Notes under the pieces: generated by a model | Database searches by the model: none | What the model saw: only the letters and a program-made list of their open reading frames with translations | Told to the model about the DNA's origin: nothing | Made by a program: the position numbers and the translations under genes | Shown here: positions 1 through 6,672 of the stretch, in pieces | Numbering within the stretch: the stretch's first letter is position 1 | How the letters are laid out: each line of letters begins with the position of its first letter | Assembly: GCA_002368715.1 (NCBI GenBank) | Contig: DFEO01000067.1 | Span: 1 to 10,803, forward strand | DNA: 10,803 nt | Origin: Ruminococcus sp. UBA3800 | GTDB lineage: Bacteria > Bacillota > Clostridia > Oscillospirales > Ruminococcaceae | Direction of reading: 5' to 3'

Positions 1-356
1 GTGAAATAAAACAGCAGCTTATTGTTGTCAAAGGTACACTCGCAGTCGATAAGGTCCATTTTCAGCTTATGGTCCTTTATTTTCTGCTCGCATATCTTCA
101 TTGCATCCTTTTCCTTTTCACGGTTGCGCTCGATGGTTTTCATATCCTCGGAAGTCGCAATGCGGATGATCTGCTTTATCGGGTTTGAAAATTTCTCCTC
201 GTCTATCTCACGGTCAACTATAACAGCCTCGCCGCACTCGACACCTCTTGCGGTCTCAACGATGACTCTGTCGCCCTCTTTGACCTCAAATTTACCGGGG
301 TCGAAATAGTATATCTTTCCCACGCTTTTAAAGCGCACTCCTATGATCTTTAGCAT
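1..356 (-). CDS. ricT: RicT/YaaT (PSP1-domain protein), N-terminal part, cut by the window edge
   Basis: The first 118 codons of a protein of the RicT (YaaT) family are visible; the rest lies beyond base 1. The N-terminus (LKIIGVRFKSVGKIYYFDPG), the VIVETARGVECGEAVI stretch and the FTFDNNKLLFYF stretch near residues 107-118 closely match my recollection of Bacillus subtilis RicT. In that species RicT works with RicA and RicF as a cytoplasmic iron-sulfur complex that helps RNase Y mature mRNAs and supports sporulation and biofilm formation. The C-terminal part, which I recall as holding the cluster-binding cysteines, is not in view, so cluster binding cannot be judged. The ATG at 356 has a good ribosome site (AAGGAGAG, five bases upstream). 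It follows the histidine kinase gene by 59 bp with no evident terminator, so it may be read from the upstream operon. Confidence 0.9.
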   Translation of the reverse strand, partial: MLKIIGVRFKSVGKIYYFDPGKFEVKEGDRVIVETARGVECGEAVIVDREIDEEKFSNPIKQIIRIATSEDMKTIERNREKEKDAMKICEQKIKDHKLKMDLIDCECTFDNNKLLFYF

Positions 357-415
357 ATTACTCTCCTTATCTGCAAGGCCTGCGCCCTGATCTGTTTCGC
401 TTTAGCGTCACCGTT

Positions 416-1957
416 TCATTTCTCGTCGCTCAGCGTTATCCTCTTGGCTGCCCTTGCCTGAGACTCAGGGCGGTAGATCTCCGCCTCGAACCAGAAGGTC
501 GAGCCCTTGCCCACCTCAGACTGGACCCCGTAGGTATAGCCGTGGAGCTTCAGGATCTGCTGACAGATAGACAGTCCAAGTCCTGTGCCCACGATGTCAC
601 GCTTGACCTTTGCATCACGGTAATACCGGTCGAACACCTTTGGCAGCAGCTCCTTCGGGATGCCTCTTCCGTTGTCCTCGACTTCTATGCGCACGGTCTT
701 TTCCTTGTTTATCTGCCTTACTCTTATCACTTTATTGTCGCCGCTGTAATTCACGGCATTGTTTATAAAATTGTATATCACCTGATCGAGCTTTTCGGGG
801 TCAGCAAAAATAGATATCTCATCGCCGGGCTCCAGCTTTATGTCATAACCGTCCTTCTCGACAAGAAGATTATACCTTGTCATACAATCCTCCAGCTTTT
901 CCCTTACCCTGACCTCTCTGCGCTCGAGCTCGATATTTCCCGACTCCAGCTTGGAAAGCTCCAGCAGATTGTTGACCAGTGCCGACAGCCTGTCCGCCTC
1001 GTCGATGATGACCTGTATATGCTCGGCACGCTTTTTTGGGTTGTCGCCCGAAAGGTCCCTTATCATTTCGGCATAGGCCTTGACCATAGTAAGCGGTGTT
1101 CTCAGGTCGTGAGAAACATTTGCGATAAGATCTTTTCTAAGGTCAGAGACCTTTCTTATCTCGTTCTTTGCGTTATTAAGGACGTTTGAGAGCTCCTCGA
1201 TCTCAACATAGCCCTCTCCGCCGAACTCGACGCTGTAATCTCCCTCTCCGAACTTCTTAGCGGTCTCGGTTATATCGGTGATCGGCTTTGAGAGCCGCTT
1301 TGAAATGAACATCGTTATGATGAATGCCAGCTCGAACAGTATGATTGTAATATATATCAGCTGTCCTCTGATGATATTGACAGTGGCATCTATCGGCTCT
1401 ACCGAGCTTTCTATAAACAGATAGGCCTGGTCATCGACCTCGTCATTATATATCTTTGTGCAGTAGAATATCTCTCTGCTTTTAAAGCTTTCATTTTGTG
1501 TTATCTTTGCAACGGTGCCGCTCTTGCTGTCCTCGACATCATTTATAAGGTCAAAAAGATAAGCTCCGTACTTGTCGTGCATATTTTTAATAAGGAACGA
1601 AAAGCTTCCCATATTGTTCTCATAGGTGATAATGTTCGCCATTTCGTCCGTGATGATTATGCACAGGTTATTGTCAAAGGCAAGGCGTCTGTTCACGCTC
1701 TGCTGATCGTCGGTGCCATAGGCCTCGATGATGTCGTTGGCGGCATCGGAGATGTTTCTTACCTTTGCCGACTCATAATACTTTTCCAGAAAGAAATACT
1801 GGAACAGCCACAAAAGCAGAAGAATGATGATAGCGAATGCCATAAAATAAAGCCACACATAAGTGCGTATGCCCCATTTTGCCCTTGCTTTGGCAAACAG
1901 CCCGCTTCGTCTTTTCTCCTTGCGGTTCTCGCCGTCTGGGCTATCTGATCTTTTCAA
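416..1957 (-). CDS. Membrane sensor histidine kinase (HAMP, HisKA, HATPase_c)
   Basis: This is the sensor half of a two-component system, 513 residues from the chosen start. A basic N-terminus is followed by a membrane helix (about 34-56), an extracytoplasmic sensor region of about 140 residues, a second helix (about 199-218), and a HAMP linker (about 219-271). The HisKA domain carries the phospho-accepting His283 in VSHDLRTPLT. The ATPase domain shows an N-box around Asn400 (DQVIYNFINNAVNYSG), a G1 motif VEDNGRGIP (426-434), an F-box VFDRYYR, and a G2 motif GTGLGLS (457-463). All key residues are present, so it should be active. The start is a TTG at 1957, inside the end of the response regulator gene (17-bp overlap), which implies translational coupling. 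An AGAGGA lies 13 bases upstream and a GGGA is nearer, so the ribosome site is mediocre. The next in-frame ATG falls inside the first membrane helix and is unlikely. The sensor region does not reveal the signal. Confidence 0.95.
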   Translation of the reverse strand: MKRSDSPDGENRKEKRRSGLFAKARAKWGIRTYVWLYFMAFAIIILLLLWLFQYFFLEKYYESAKVRNISDAANDIIEAYGTDDQQSVNRRLAFDNNLCIIITDEMANIITYENNMGSFSFLIKNMHDKYGAYLFDLINDVEDSKSGTVAKITQNESFKSREIFYCTKIYNDEVDDQAYLFIESSVEPIDATVNIIRGQLIYITIILFELAFIITMFISKRLSKPITDITETAKKFGEGDYSVEFGGEGYVEIEELSNVLNNAKNEIRKVSDLRKDLIANVSHDLRTPLTMVKAYAEMIRDLSGDNPKKRAEHIQVIIDEADRLSALVNNLLELSKLESGNIELERREVRVREKLEDCMTRYNLLVEKDGYDIKLEPGDEISIFADPEKLDQVIYNFINNAVNYSGDNKVIRVRQINKEKTVRIEVEDNGRGIPKELLPKVFDRYYRDAKVKRDIVGTGLGLSICQQILKLHGYTYGVQSEVGKGSTFWFEAEIYRPESQARAAKRITLSDEK

Positions 1958-2615
1958 ACTTATATCCCATTCCTCTCAGGGTTATGATAAGATTGCGGTA
2001 TCTTCCCAGGCTGTTTCTGAGCATTTTTATATGCGTATCCACTGTCCTGTCGTCGCCGTAGAAATCAAACCCCCACACTTCCTCCAGAAGCTTTTCTCTC
2101 GAAAGTGCGATATTCATATTCTTCACCAGATAGAACAGCAGGTCATACTCCTTGGGAGTCATAGCCACTCTCTCGCCGTCTATCTTCACTTCTCTTGCGG
2201 TAAAGTTTATCTCCAGTCCCTCATAGGTTATAACATCCTCCTCGGGCGCCGAAGAGTGCGCTCTTGCGAGCACCGCCTTTATCCTTGCCATAAGCTCCTT
2301 GGGAGAGAAAGGCTTTACGACATAATCATCGACTCCTATCTCAAAGCCGAACAGCTTGTCATACTCCTCGCCTCTTGCCGAAAGCATTATAACAGGAACA
2401 GACTTTATCTTTTTTATCTCCTTGCAGGCCGAATAGCCGTCGAGCTTTGGCATCATTATATCCATAACGATAATGTCAAAATCCTCGGATTTTACCTTCT
2501 CGACCGCCTCCATGCCGTCCTCAGCCTCGCTCACGGCATAGCCCTCAAACTCGGCATACTCCTTGATTATAGCTCTTATCTTCGCTTCATCGTCAACAAC
2601 AAGTATTTTTGCCAT
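1941..2615 (-). CDS. OmpR/PhoB-family response regulator
   Basis: This 224-residue DNA-binding response regulator is the partner of the kinase that overlaps its 3' end. The receiver domain (1-118) has the acidic pair Asp8-Asp9, the phosphorylated Asp52 (VMDIMMP), the switch Ser79 and the conserved Lys101 in VVKPFSP. The C-terminal winged helix (about 126-222) shows MTPKEYDLLFYLV, the recognition-helix region DDRTVDTHIKMLRNSLG and the wing RGMGYKFE, all typical of the OmpR/PhoB class. The length is standard. The ATG at 2615 has an AGAGGA nine bases upstream. The gene begins 21 bp after the hydrolase stop codon. Phosphorylated OmpR-type regulators usually bind direct repeats near promoters; I could not identify a target site in the window. 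Confidence 0.96.
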   Translation of the reverse strand: MAKILVVDDEAKIRAIIKEYAEFEGYAVSEAEDGMEAVEKVKSEDFDIIVMDIMMPKLDGYSACKEIKKIKSVPVIMLSARGEEYDKLFGFEIGVDDYVVKPFSPKELMARIKAVLARAHSSAPEEDVITYEGLEINFTAREVKIDGERVAMTPKEYDLLFYLVKNMNIALSREKLLEEVWGFDFYGDDRTVDTHIKMLRNSLGRYRNLIITLRGMGYKFEKIR

Positions 2616-2636
2616 TATACCAGTCCTCTCTTTATG

Positions 2637-3425
2637 TCAATTATTATTGAAGAATTTCTCGACCATGGGATGAAACTGCGGGCATTCATCATAGACCGCA
2701 TGGCCGTAGCCCTCGAACACCTGTGTCTTCCAGCCAAAGCGCTCGGCAAAGCCTGTCTGCAAGCCGACCGGGAAAACAGAGTCTTCCGAAGCGGCAAACA
2801 CGCAGACGGGGCAGCTTATCTTCTCTGCTCTGTCTGTCATATCAAAGCCCGAAGCTGCATCCGACAGGATGATAAAGCGCTGTCTGTCCTTTTGCGTCAC
2901 CATATCCGCAAGCATATCGAACGCCTGCGCATTCTCATTACAGAAGCTCTCCGTATATATGTCCTTGCCAAAGCACCTGTAAAGCTTTCTGATATCTCCG
3001 CTCACAGCAAGCTGCTTCCACTGCTCTAAGATCTCCTGCGCATGGTCTGCCATACCGACGGCGCTCGAACATAGCGCCAGGCTCTTCACAAGGTCGGGCC
3101 TTTCCAGCGCAATGGCAAGCGCTATCATACCGCCCTGAGAAACTCCTATAAAGTCGGCATCCTTTATCCCCAGCCTGTCGATAGCCTCGGCTGTATCCTT
3201 TGCCATATCACCGATACTATATGTATCGGGTATCTCCTCACGCCTGTCAAACAAAAACACCTCATGATCCTCGGTATAGATCTTATAGGCATTCATCACG
3301 GGATCAGCAAAGGTCATAACGCTTATCAGGCTGAGTCCCGGCAGAACGACCAGCGCTCTTGCTCCCTTTTTGCCAAAGCGCAGACACTTCATTTCAGATC
3401 CGCCGCAGCTTATACTTTCGATCAT
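2637..3425 (-). CDS. Alpha/beta hydrolase
   Basis: This 262-residue cytoplasmic protein has the alpha/beta hydrolase fold. The core begins with ALVVLPGLS (24-32), which forms the oxyanion-hole strand and loop. The nucleophile elbow is GVSQGG with Ser96, the acid is most likely Asp215 (ASEDSVFP), and the base is His242 (GYGHAVYD), giving a complete triad at normal spacing. No signal peptide is seen. The family covers esterases, lipases, thioesterases and haloperoxidase-like enzymes, and the substrate cannot be told from sequence alone. The ATG at 3425 has AGGAG eight bases upstream, and that site overlaps the TAG stop of the hemolysin III-like gene; an internal ATG at residue 12 is less well placed. 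Its place between a membrane protein and a two-component system suggests co-expression, possibly in lipid or envelope upkeep, but that is inference. Confidence 0.9.
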   Translation of the reverse strand: MIESISCGGSEMKCLRFGKKGARALVVLPGLSLISVMTFADPVMNAYKIYTEDHEVFLFDRREEIPDTYSIGDMAKDTAEAIDRLGIKDADFIGVSQGGMIALAIALERPDLVKSLALCSSAVGMADHAQEILEQWKQLAVSGDIRKLYRCFGKDIYTESFCNENAQAFDMLADMVTQKDRQRFIILSDAASGFDMTDRAEKISCPVCVFAASEDSVFPVGLQTGFAERFGWKTQVFEGYGHAVYDECPQFHPMVEKFFNNN

Positions 3426-3436
3426 TACAACAACTC

Positions 3437-4096
3437 CTAGCTTTTATCCCTTATTATAAACAGCAAAACAGCGAACCAGTGGAAAACACTGCCTGCTATC
3501 GTAAACAGATGCCAGATAGAATGGAAATATTTCTTATCCTTGCGGACATAGAAAACTATACCCACAGTATAGAACAGCCCGCCGATAAGGATGAACCACA
3601 AAGACAGCGAGTTCACGTTATCGAGCATCGGCTTTACCGCAAAGATTATCGCCCAGCCCATAAGGATGTAGCAGACGACCGAAGGCTTGCGGAACTTTTC
3701 AAGGTTTATCGACGTAAACACTATACCTATCACTGCCGCTCCCCAGATCACTCCGAAGAGCACCCAGCCCAGAGGGCCTCTTAAAGGTAACAGAGTTATC
3801 GGGGTATAGGTCCCGGCAATAAGGAAGAAAATGGTGTTGTGGTCCATCACCCTGAAAAAGCGCTTGGCTTTAGGGTTTGTTATAGCGTGGTAAAGTGTAG
3901 ACATCGTGTAAAGGATTATCAGCGATGCGCCGAATATCGACGAGCTGACAACGCCCCAGGCATTTGAATAGATAGCGGCAAACACTATCAGAACGACAGT
4001 TCCTGCTACCGAGAGCAGGCCGCCCACACCGTGAGTTACTGAATTGAATATCTCCTCTCCCAATGTATATCGTTTAACCGCCGGACTCTGTGCCAT
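3437..4096 (-). CDS. trhA: TrhA / hemolysin III family membrane protein (PAQR-related)
   Basis: This is a 219-residue integral membrane protein with about seven hydrophobic helices, of the YqfA/TrhA/hemolysin III branch of the PAQR superfamily. Family landmarks are all present: Glu14-Glu15 and His22 in GEEIFNSVTHGVG, Ser66 and His70 in MSTLYHA, Asp85-His86 in RVMDHNTIFFLIAGTYTPI, and His192 and His196 in HSIWHLF. The serine, aspartate and histidines correspond to the likely metal site known from PAQR structures. TrhA in Escherichia coli has been linked to membrane energetics and lipid homeostasis; the hemolysin label is historical. The start at 4096 has AAAGGAG eight bases upstream. An in-frame ATG at 4126 lacks a ribosome site and lies almost at the predicted transcription start, so it was rejected. 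This is the first gene of the operon that runs on to the hydrolase, regulator, kinase and probably ricT. Confidence 0.93.
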   Translation of the reverse strand: MAQSPAVKRYTLGEEIFNSVTHGVGGLLSVAGTVVLIVFAAIYSNAWGVVSSSIFGASLIILYTMSTLYHAITNPKAKRFFRVMDHNTIFFLIAGTYTPITLLPLRGPLGWVLFGVIWGAAVIGIVFTSINLEKFRKPSVVCYILMGWAIIFAVKPMLDNVNSLSLWFILIGGLFYTVGIVFYVRKDKKYFHSIWHLFTIAGSVFHWFAVLLFIIRDKS

Positions 4097-4130
4097 CAGT
4101 CTCGCTCCTTTCAAACAGTTATACATGATT

Positions 4131-4159
4131 AGTTTATCACTTTATTCGGCATATGTCAA
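4131..4159 (-). promoter_or_regulatory. Sigma-A-type promoter for the trhA operon
   Basis: On the minus strand a perfect -35 box TTGACA (4154-4159) and a -10 box TAAACT (4131-4136) are separated by exactly 17 bases. Transcription should start near 4124, giving a short leader of about 28 bases before the strong ribosome site. This supports the 4096 start of trhA over the upstream ATG at 4126. Confidence 0.85.
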
Positions 4160-4191
4160 GCAAAAAAGCTCAGACAAGCTCGGCAGACAGC

Positions 4192-4227
4192 AAAAAACGG
4201 ACACTGCAATTTATGCAGTGCCCGTTT
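4192..4227 (-). terminator. Rho-independent terminator after the PrsA-like gene
   Basis: Read on the minus strand, a stem of about 14 pairs (arms 4195-4208 and 4214-4227, one G-U wobble, loop 4209-4213) runs directly into six T residues (complement of 4192-4197). It starts seven bases after the PrsA-like stop codon and ends before the trhA promoter, so it separates the two units. Confidence 0.92.
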
Positions 4228-4234
4228 GCAAATA

Positions 4235-5674
4235 TCACTGTTCTGTCTGGTGCTTCTCGGCATAATCGACCTGTCTGTCATAAACTACCTTTGGTGTATA
4301 CCTCTTGATAGCCTTGTCATTGATCTTGAATTCGATAGCCTCGACCCAGGAATCGATCTTTGCCTGGAACTCGTCGCCCTTCATTTCCTGGAGGAGCGAA
4401 TCATGGTTTTCCTCGGCATACTTGGCGGCTCTCTCTGTAATGTCGCCCTTTGCGATGATGTAGTATGCGTTGTCATCCTCATAGGTCTTTACCTCGCCGG
4501 CAGACATATTATAGATGAATTCGTTGAGCTTGTAGCTCTTGTCGTCGTAGTCCTTCTCGTCCTTGTTCTCATCATAGGTCTTCTTTATAGATGTAAAGTT
4601 GACCATCTGCTCGTTAGCATAGGGATCTTCCTCTGTCGTCTGCTCGCTGTCAGCGGAAAGATCATCGGGAGAAAGGTTGAGGTCTTCATCAGCGGTGCTG
4701 TCTGTCTCGCTGTCAGCAGCGGAAGAAGCAAGCTCCTCTTCCTCAGCAGCGCCTTCCTCGATGCCCTCTTCAGCGCCCTGAAGCGCATCAGCTTCGGCAA
4801 CGCTCGAAGTATCATCAGCGCCTGCGTTTGCATCCTCGGTCTCTACCTCGCTGACATTTATATCGTCAGCAGCGGAATCAGCTGTGGAGTCAGCGCCTGA
4901 GTCAGCAGCGGAGTCGGTCTCACTGTCAGCTCCGGAGGATGCCTCCTCGGCAGCAGCAGCCTGCTCCTGCTGGATATGCTCGTTATAAGCATCTATCACC
5001 TCATCAAAGCTTGTGAAGTCCTTATCTCCTGCCAGCTCGGAAAACTCATCAAAATGCTCCTTAGCCTCGGCATTTGTCTCCTCGGCACCCTCGGCATCAG
5101 CCGCAGCCTTTGAGATAGTTATGAGCTTGTATCTCATATAGTTGTCATTGACATAGCTCTCGATATCGGAAGCCTTTACCTCTTCCTCTCCGCCCTCGCC
5201 ATAATAATGGTCGAACAGAGCCTGTCTCATATAAGAAGCCTTCTGTGCAAGCTTCACCGACTCCTTGGAGATGCCCTCGTATTCAAGGAGCTCTCCCTGA
5301 GCCTCCCAGGCCTCGTTCACAGAATCACTGAGCTCCTTGAGCTGCTCCTTTGAAAGCTTCAGGCCGAGCTCGTCGAACTTGTCAACGACCGCAGCATATT
5401 CCTTTGTCGCTTTGAGCGCATAGTCCTCAAGATACTCGGAATAATCCTTGCCCTCTATCTTCTGGCTGAAATAATCCTCGGTAACGCCGTCCTGATAGTA
5501 AAGCATCATATTTCTGTAACGCATCTCTGTGAAAACATTGTAGATATAAATACCTGCATTTATCTTTTTTCCGCCTGCCTCCATGGCATAGGTCGTGTCA
5601 GAGCAGCCTGTTAAGGATGCGGCACACATGACCGAAGCCAATGCAGCGGCGATAAGTCTTTTTGCCTTAGACAT
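4235..5674 (-). CDS. PrsA/SurA-like lipoprotein with acidic low-complexity insert
   Basis: This 479-residue lipoprotein precursor has a basic, hydrophobic signal peptide and a lipobox SLTGC that places the lipid on Cys24. The N-terminal half (about 28-180) is helical and resembles the chaperone region of PrsA/SurA-type foldases. A parvulin-like isomerase domain seems split: its first strand is near MRYKLITIS (about 180-188) and its C-terminal part is near YNMSAGEVKTYEDDNAYYIIAKGD (about 388-411). Between them is a roughly 118-residue Asp/Glu/Ser/Ala-rich insert (about 236-353). The usual catalytic His of the first parvulin strand is not seen, so isomerase activity is doubtful and a holdase or secretion-chaperone role is more likely. 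The ATG at 5674 has AGGAAAGG about 12 bases upstream and begins a clean signal peptide; the earlier ATG at 5719 sits at the predicted transcription start and has no ribosome site. A strong terminator follows. Confidence 0.8.
   Translation of the reverse strand: MSKAKRLIAAALASVMCAASLTGCSDTTYAMEAGGKKINAGIYIYNVFTEMRYRNMMLYYQDGVTEDYFSQKIEGKDYSEYLEDYALKATKEYAAVVDKFDELGLKLSKEQLKELSDSVNEAWEAQGELLEYEGISKESVKLAQKASYMRQALFDHYYGEGGEEEVKASDIESYVNDNYMRYKLITISKAAADAEGAEETNAEAKEHFDEFSELAGDKDFTSFDEVIDAYNEHIQQEQAAAAEEASSGADSETDSAADSGADSTADSAADDINVSEVETEDANAGADDTSSVAEADALQGAEEGIEEGAAEEEELASSAADSETDSTADEDLNLSPDDLSADSEQTTEEDPYANEQMVNFTSIKKTYDENKDEKDYDDKSYKLNEFIYNMSAGEVKTYEDDNAYYIIAKGDITERAAKYAEENHDSLLQEMKGDEFQAKIDSWVEAIEFKINDKAIKRYTPKVVYDRQVDYAEKHQTEQ
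4616..4969 (-). repeat. Low-complexity Asp/Ser/Ala/Glu-coding insert in the PrsA-like gene
   Basis: This in-frame stretch codes for about 118 residues dominated by A, D, E, S and T, with almost no aromatic or basic residues. A short motif recurs: SSGADSETDSAAD near the beginning and SSAADSETDSTAD about 70 residues later, with nearby ADSGADSTADSAAD variants. At DNA level this appears as repeated gtcagcagcgga-like words on the plus strand. The pattern fits expansion by slippage or unequal crossing over. The encoded segment is probably disordered. Confidence 0.75.
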
Positions 5675-5724
5675 TGCTATCAATTTCCTTTCCTCTGGCG
5701 TTTTCGCCTTTACATACAATAATA

Positions 5725-5753
5725 ATTATACTACATATCCCAAAATAAGTCAA
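5725..5753 (-). promoter_or_regulatory. Sigma-A-type promoter for the PrsA-like gene
   Basis: On the minus strand a -35 box TTGACT (5748-5753) and a perfect -10 box TATAAT (5725-5730) have a 17-base spacer. The predicted start is near 5718, giving a leader of about 44 bases. The -35 box overlaps the TGA stop codon of the upstream CYTH gene (5750-5752), so the PrsA-like gene has its own promoter despite the short gap. No terminator lies between the two genes, so read-through is also possible. Confidence 0.85.
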
Positions 5754-6295
5754 TACTTATTTTTCACTTTCCCTATAAACCTGGCATACTTTCCCAGCGG
5801 CGGCTTGTCAAAGGCTATACCCATCCGCTCAAAGCGCTCCGTCAGAGCCTTCGGGAATTCTCCCGTATATTCAAGCTCGGCCTCGTAGTCCGTAACTCCC
5901 AGATACTCGCTTTTGTCAAGACAGACCTCGCAGCTGCCTATCACAGCCAGGCGTCTTTCGGTGAACAGCGACCCAATAGCGACCGCACTGCCGAGATCTG
6001 CGCCCGTAAGCTCCGAAAGCTCCCTGTCCGTCAGCACAGGCGGCAGGCAGTCAAGCTTCTTCTCGAATTCCTTTTTCACGCTCAGCGCACCCTTTTCGCT
6101 GACAGGCATCTTCACCTGCAAAAAGAACTCACCGTCTATTTCTCTCACACGGATGCTCGAAAACAGCTGCGTGTTCTCGCACTTATAATAGTGGTTGGTC
6201 TGACAAATGACTCTGTCCCACTCAAATTCGCCGCAAAGCCTTTTATACTGTTGTTTTGTGAGCATCACCTTCAGCTCACGCTCTATGTTCATCAT
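5750..6295 (-). CDS. CYTH-domain protein (triphosphate tunnel metalloenzyme family)
   Basis: This 181-residue protein is a stand-alone CYTH domain. The N-terminal signature ExExK is present as Glu5, Glu7 and Lys9 (IERELKV). Further tunnel residues follow in the family's order: Arg49 and Arg51 in SIRVRE, Lys62 (LQVKMP), the KKEFE stretch (74-78), Arg114-Arg115, Asp127, the ExE pair Glu138/Glu140 (DYEAELEY), and Lys169 near the C-terminus. Such enzymes use divalent metal to hydrolyse inorganic triphosphate, thiamine triphosphate or related compounds, or act as class IV adenylate cyclases; the exact substrate cannot be assigned. The complete residue set argues for activity. The ATG at 6295 lies eight bases after GGAGG and is preferred over the adjoining ATG at 6292. 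An upstream in-frame TTG at 6316 lies on the far side of the ribosome site and was rejected. It appears monocistronic from its own promoter. Confidence 0.9.
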   Translation of the reverse strand: MMNIERELKVMLTKQQYKRLCGEFEWDRVICQTNHYYKCENTQLFSSIRVREIDGEFFLQVKMPVSEKGALSVKKEFEKKLDCLPPVLTDRELSELTGADLGSAVAIGSLFTERRLAVIGSCEVCLDKSEYLGVTDYEAELEYTGEFPKALTERFERMGIAFDKPPLGKYARFIGKVKNKY

Positions 6296-6330
6296 TTTTC
6301 TGTCCTCCGGTCTCAACTGTGTTATACCAT

Positions 6331-6359
6331 ATTATATCATAGATAAAGCATCTTCGCAA
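6331..6359 (-). promoter_or_regulatory. Sigma-A-type promoter for the CYTH gene
   Basis: On the minus strand a -10 box TATAAT (6331-6336) lies 17 bases after TTGCGA (6354-6359, four of six -35 bases match). The predicted leader is about 28 bases and holds the GGAGG site. The upstream edge of this promoter touches the AT-rich phased array described next. Confidence 0.75.
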
Positions 6360-6378
6360 GTGCATTTTTGTACGTTTT

Positions 6379-6411
6379 AATACTCTTTTTACAGGCTTTT
6401 AAAAGAGTATT
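6379..6411. repeat. Perfect 11-bp inverted repeat inside the AT-rich array
   Basis: The arms AATACTCTTTT (6379-6389) and AAAAGAGTATT (6401-6411) are perfect inverted copies around an 11-base centre. It lies about 20 bases upstream of the CYTH -35 box. No T-run follows it on either strand as in a classic terminator, so a protein-binding site or chance symmetry in AT-rich DNA is more likely. Confidence 0.5.
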
Positions 6412-6510
6412 TCTGTACTTTTAGTATAGTGTCTTGTACTGTTTTATGTATTTTTGCTATCAAGTATTATACATATTTATGTATTTTAGTCTATACCTTT
6501 TATACGTTAT

Positions 6511-6546
6511 TTTGTATATTTGATATAGTTTATTATACATTTATTT
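6511..6546. repeat. Copy 1 of a longer ~36-bp repeat within the array
   Basis: This segment matches 6637-6672 at about 29 of 36 positions without gaps, including shared blocks TTTGATAT and TTTATTATAC. The two copies start 126 bases apart. Confidence 0.6.
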
Positions 6547-6636
6547 ATACTTTAAACATATGTTGAAGTACATATTTTCGTATCTATATTTAATGGGTGT
6601 TTTATTTACCTTTTAATGCTGTTTGCAATACTCTAA

Positions 6637-6672
6637 TTTGTACTTTTGATATGCTTTATTATACGTTTTTTA
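6637..6672. repeat. Copy 2 of a longer ~36-bp repeat within the array
   Basis: This is the second copy of the element at 6511-6546, with the same order of TTTGTA, TTTGATAT and TTTATTATAC blocks. It suggests that part of the array arose by duplication rather than only by base-composition bias. Confidence 0.6.

Noticed and set aside
357..415. Possible terminator between the kinase gene and ricT
   Set aside because: Only a tiny CGC-TAAA-GCG hairpin is present and no T-run follows it on the minus strand.
542..1189. 215-codon open frame on the plus strand
   Set aside because: It is antisense to the HisKA and ATPase domains of the kinase and has no domain of its own.
1863..3029. 388-codon open frame on the plus strand
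   Set aside because: It lies opposite the response regulator and hydrolase, whose minus-strand proteins have complete family motifs. Its translation shows no recognisable domain.
4097..4126. Ten-residue N-terminal extension of the TrhA-like protein from the ATG at 4126
   Set aside because: That ATG has no ribosome site and sits almost at the predicted transcription start, whereas the ATG at 4096 has a strong site at ideal spacing.
4226..4900. Hydrophobic-looking plus-strand frame of 224 codons
   Set aside because: It mirrors the acidic repeat-coding part of the PrsA-like gene, where GAx codons read backwards give hydrophobic residues. It also starts inside a terminator region.
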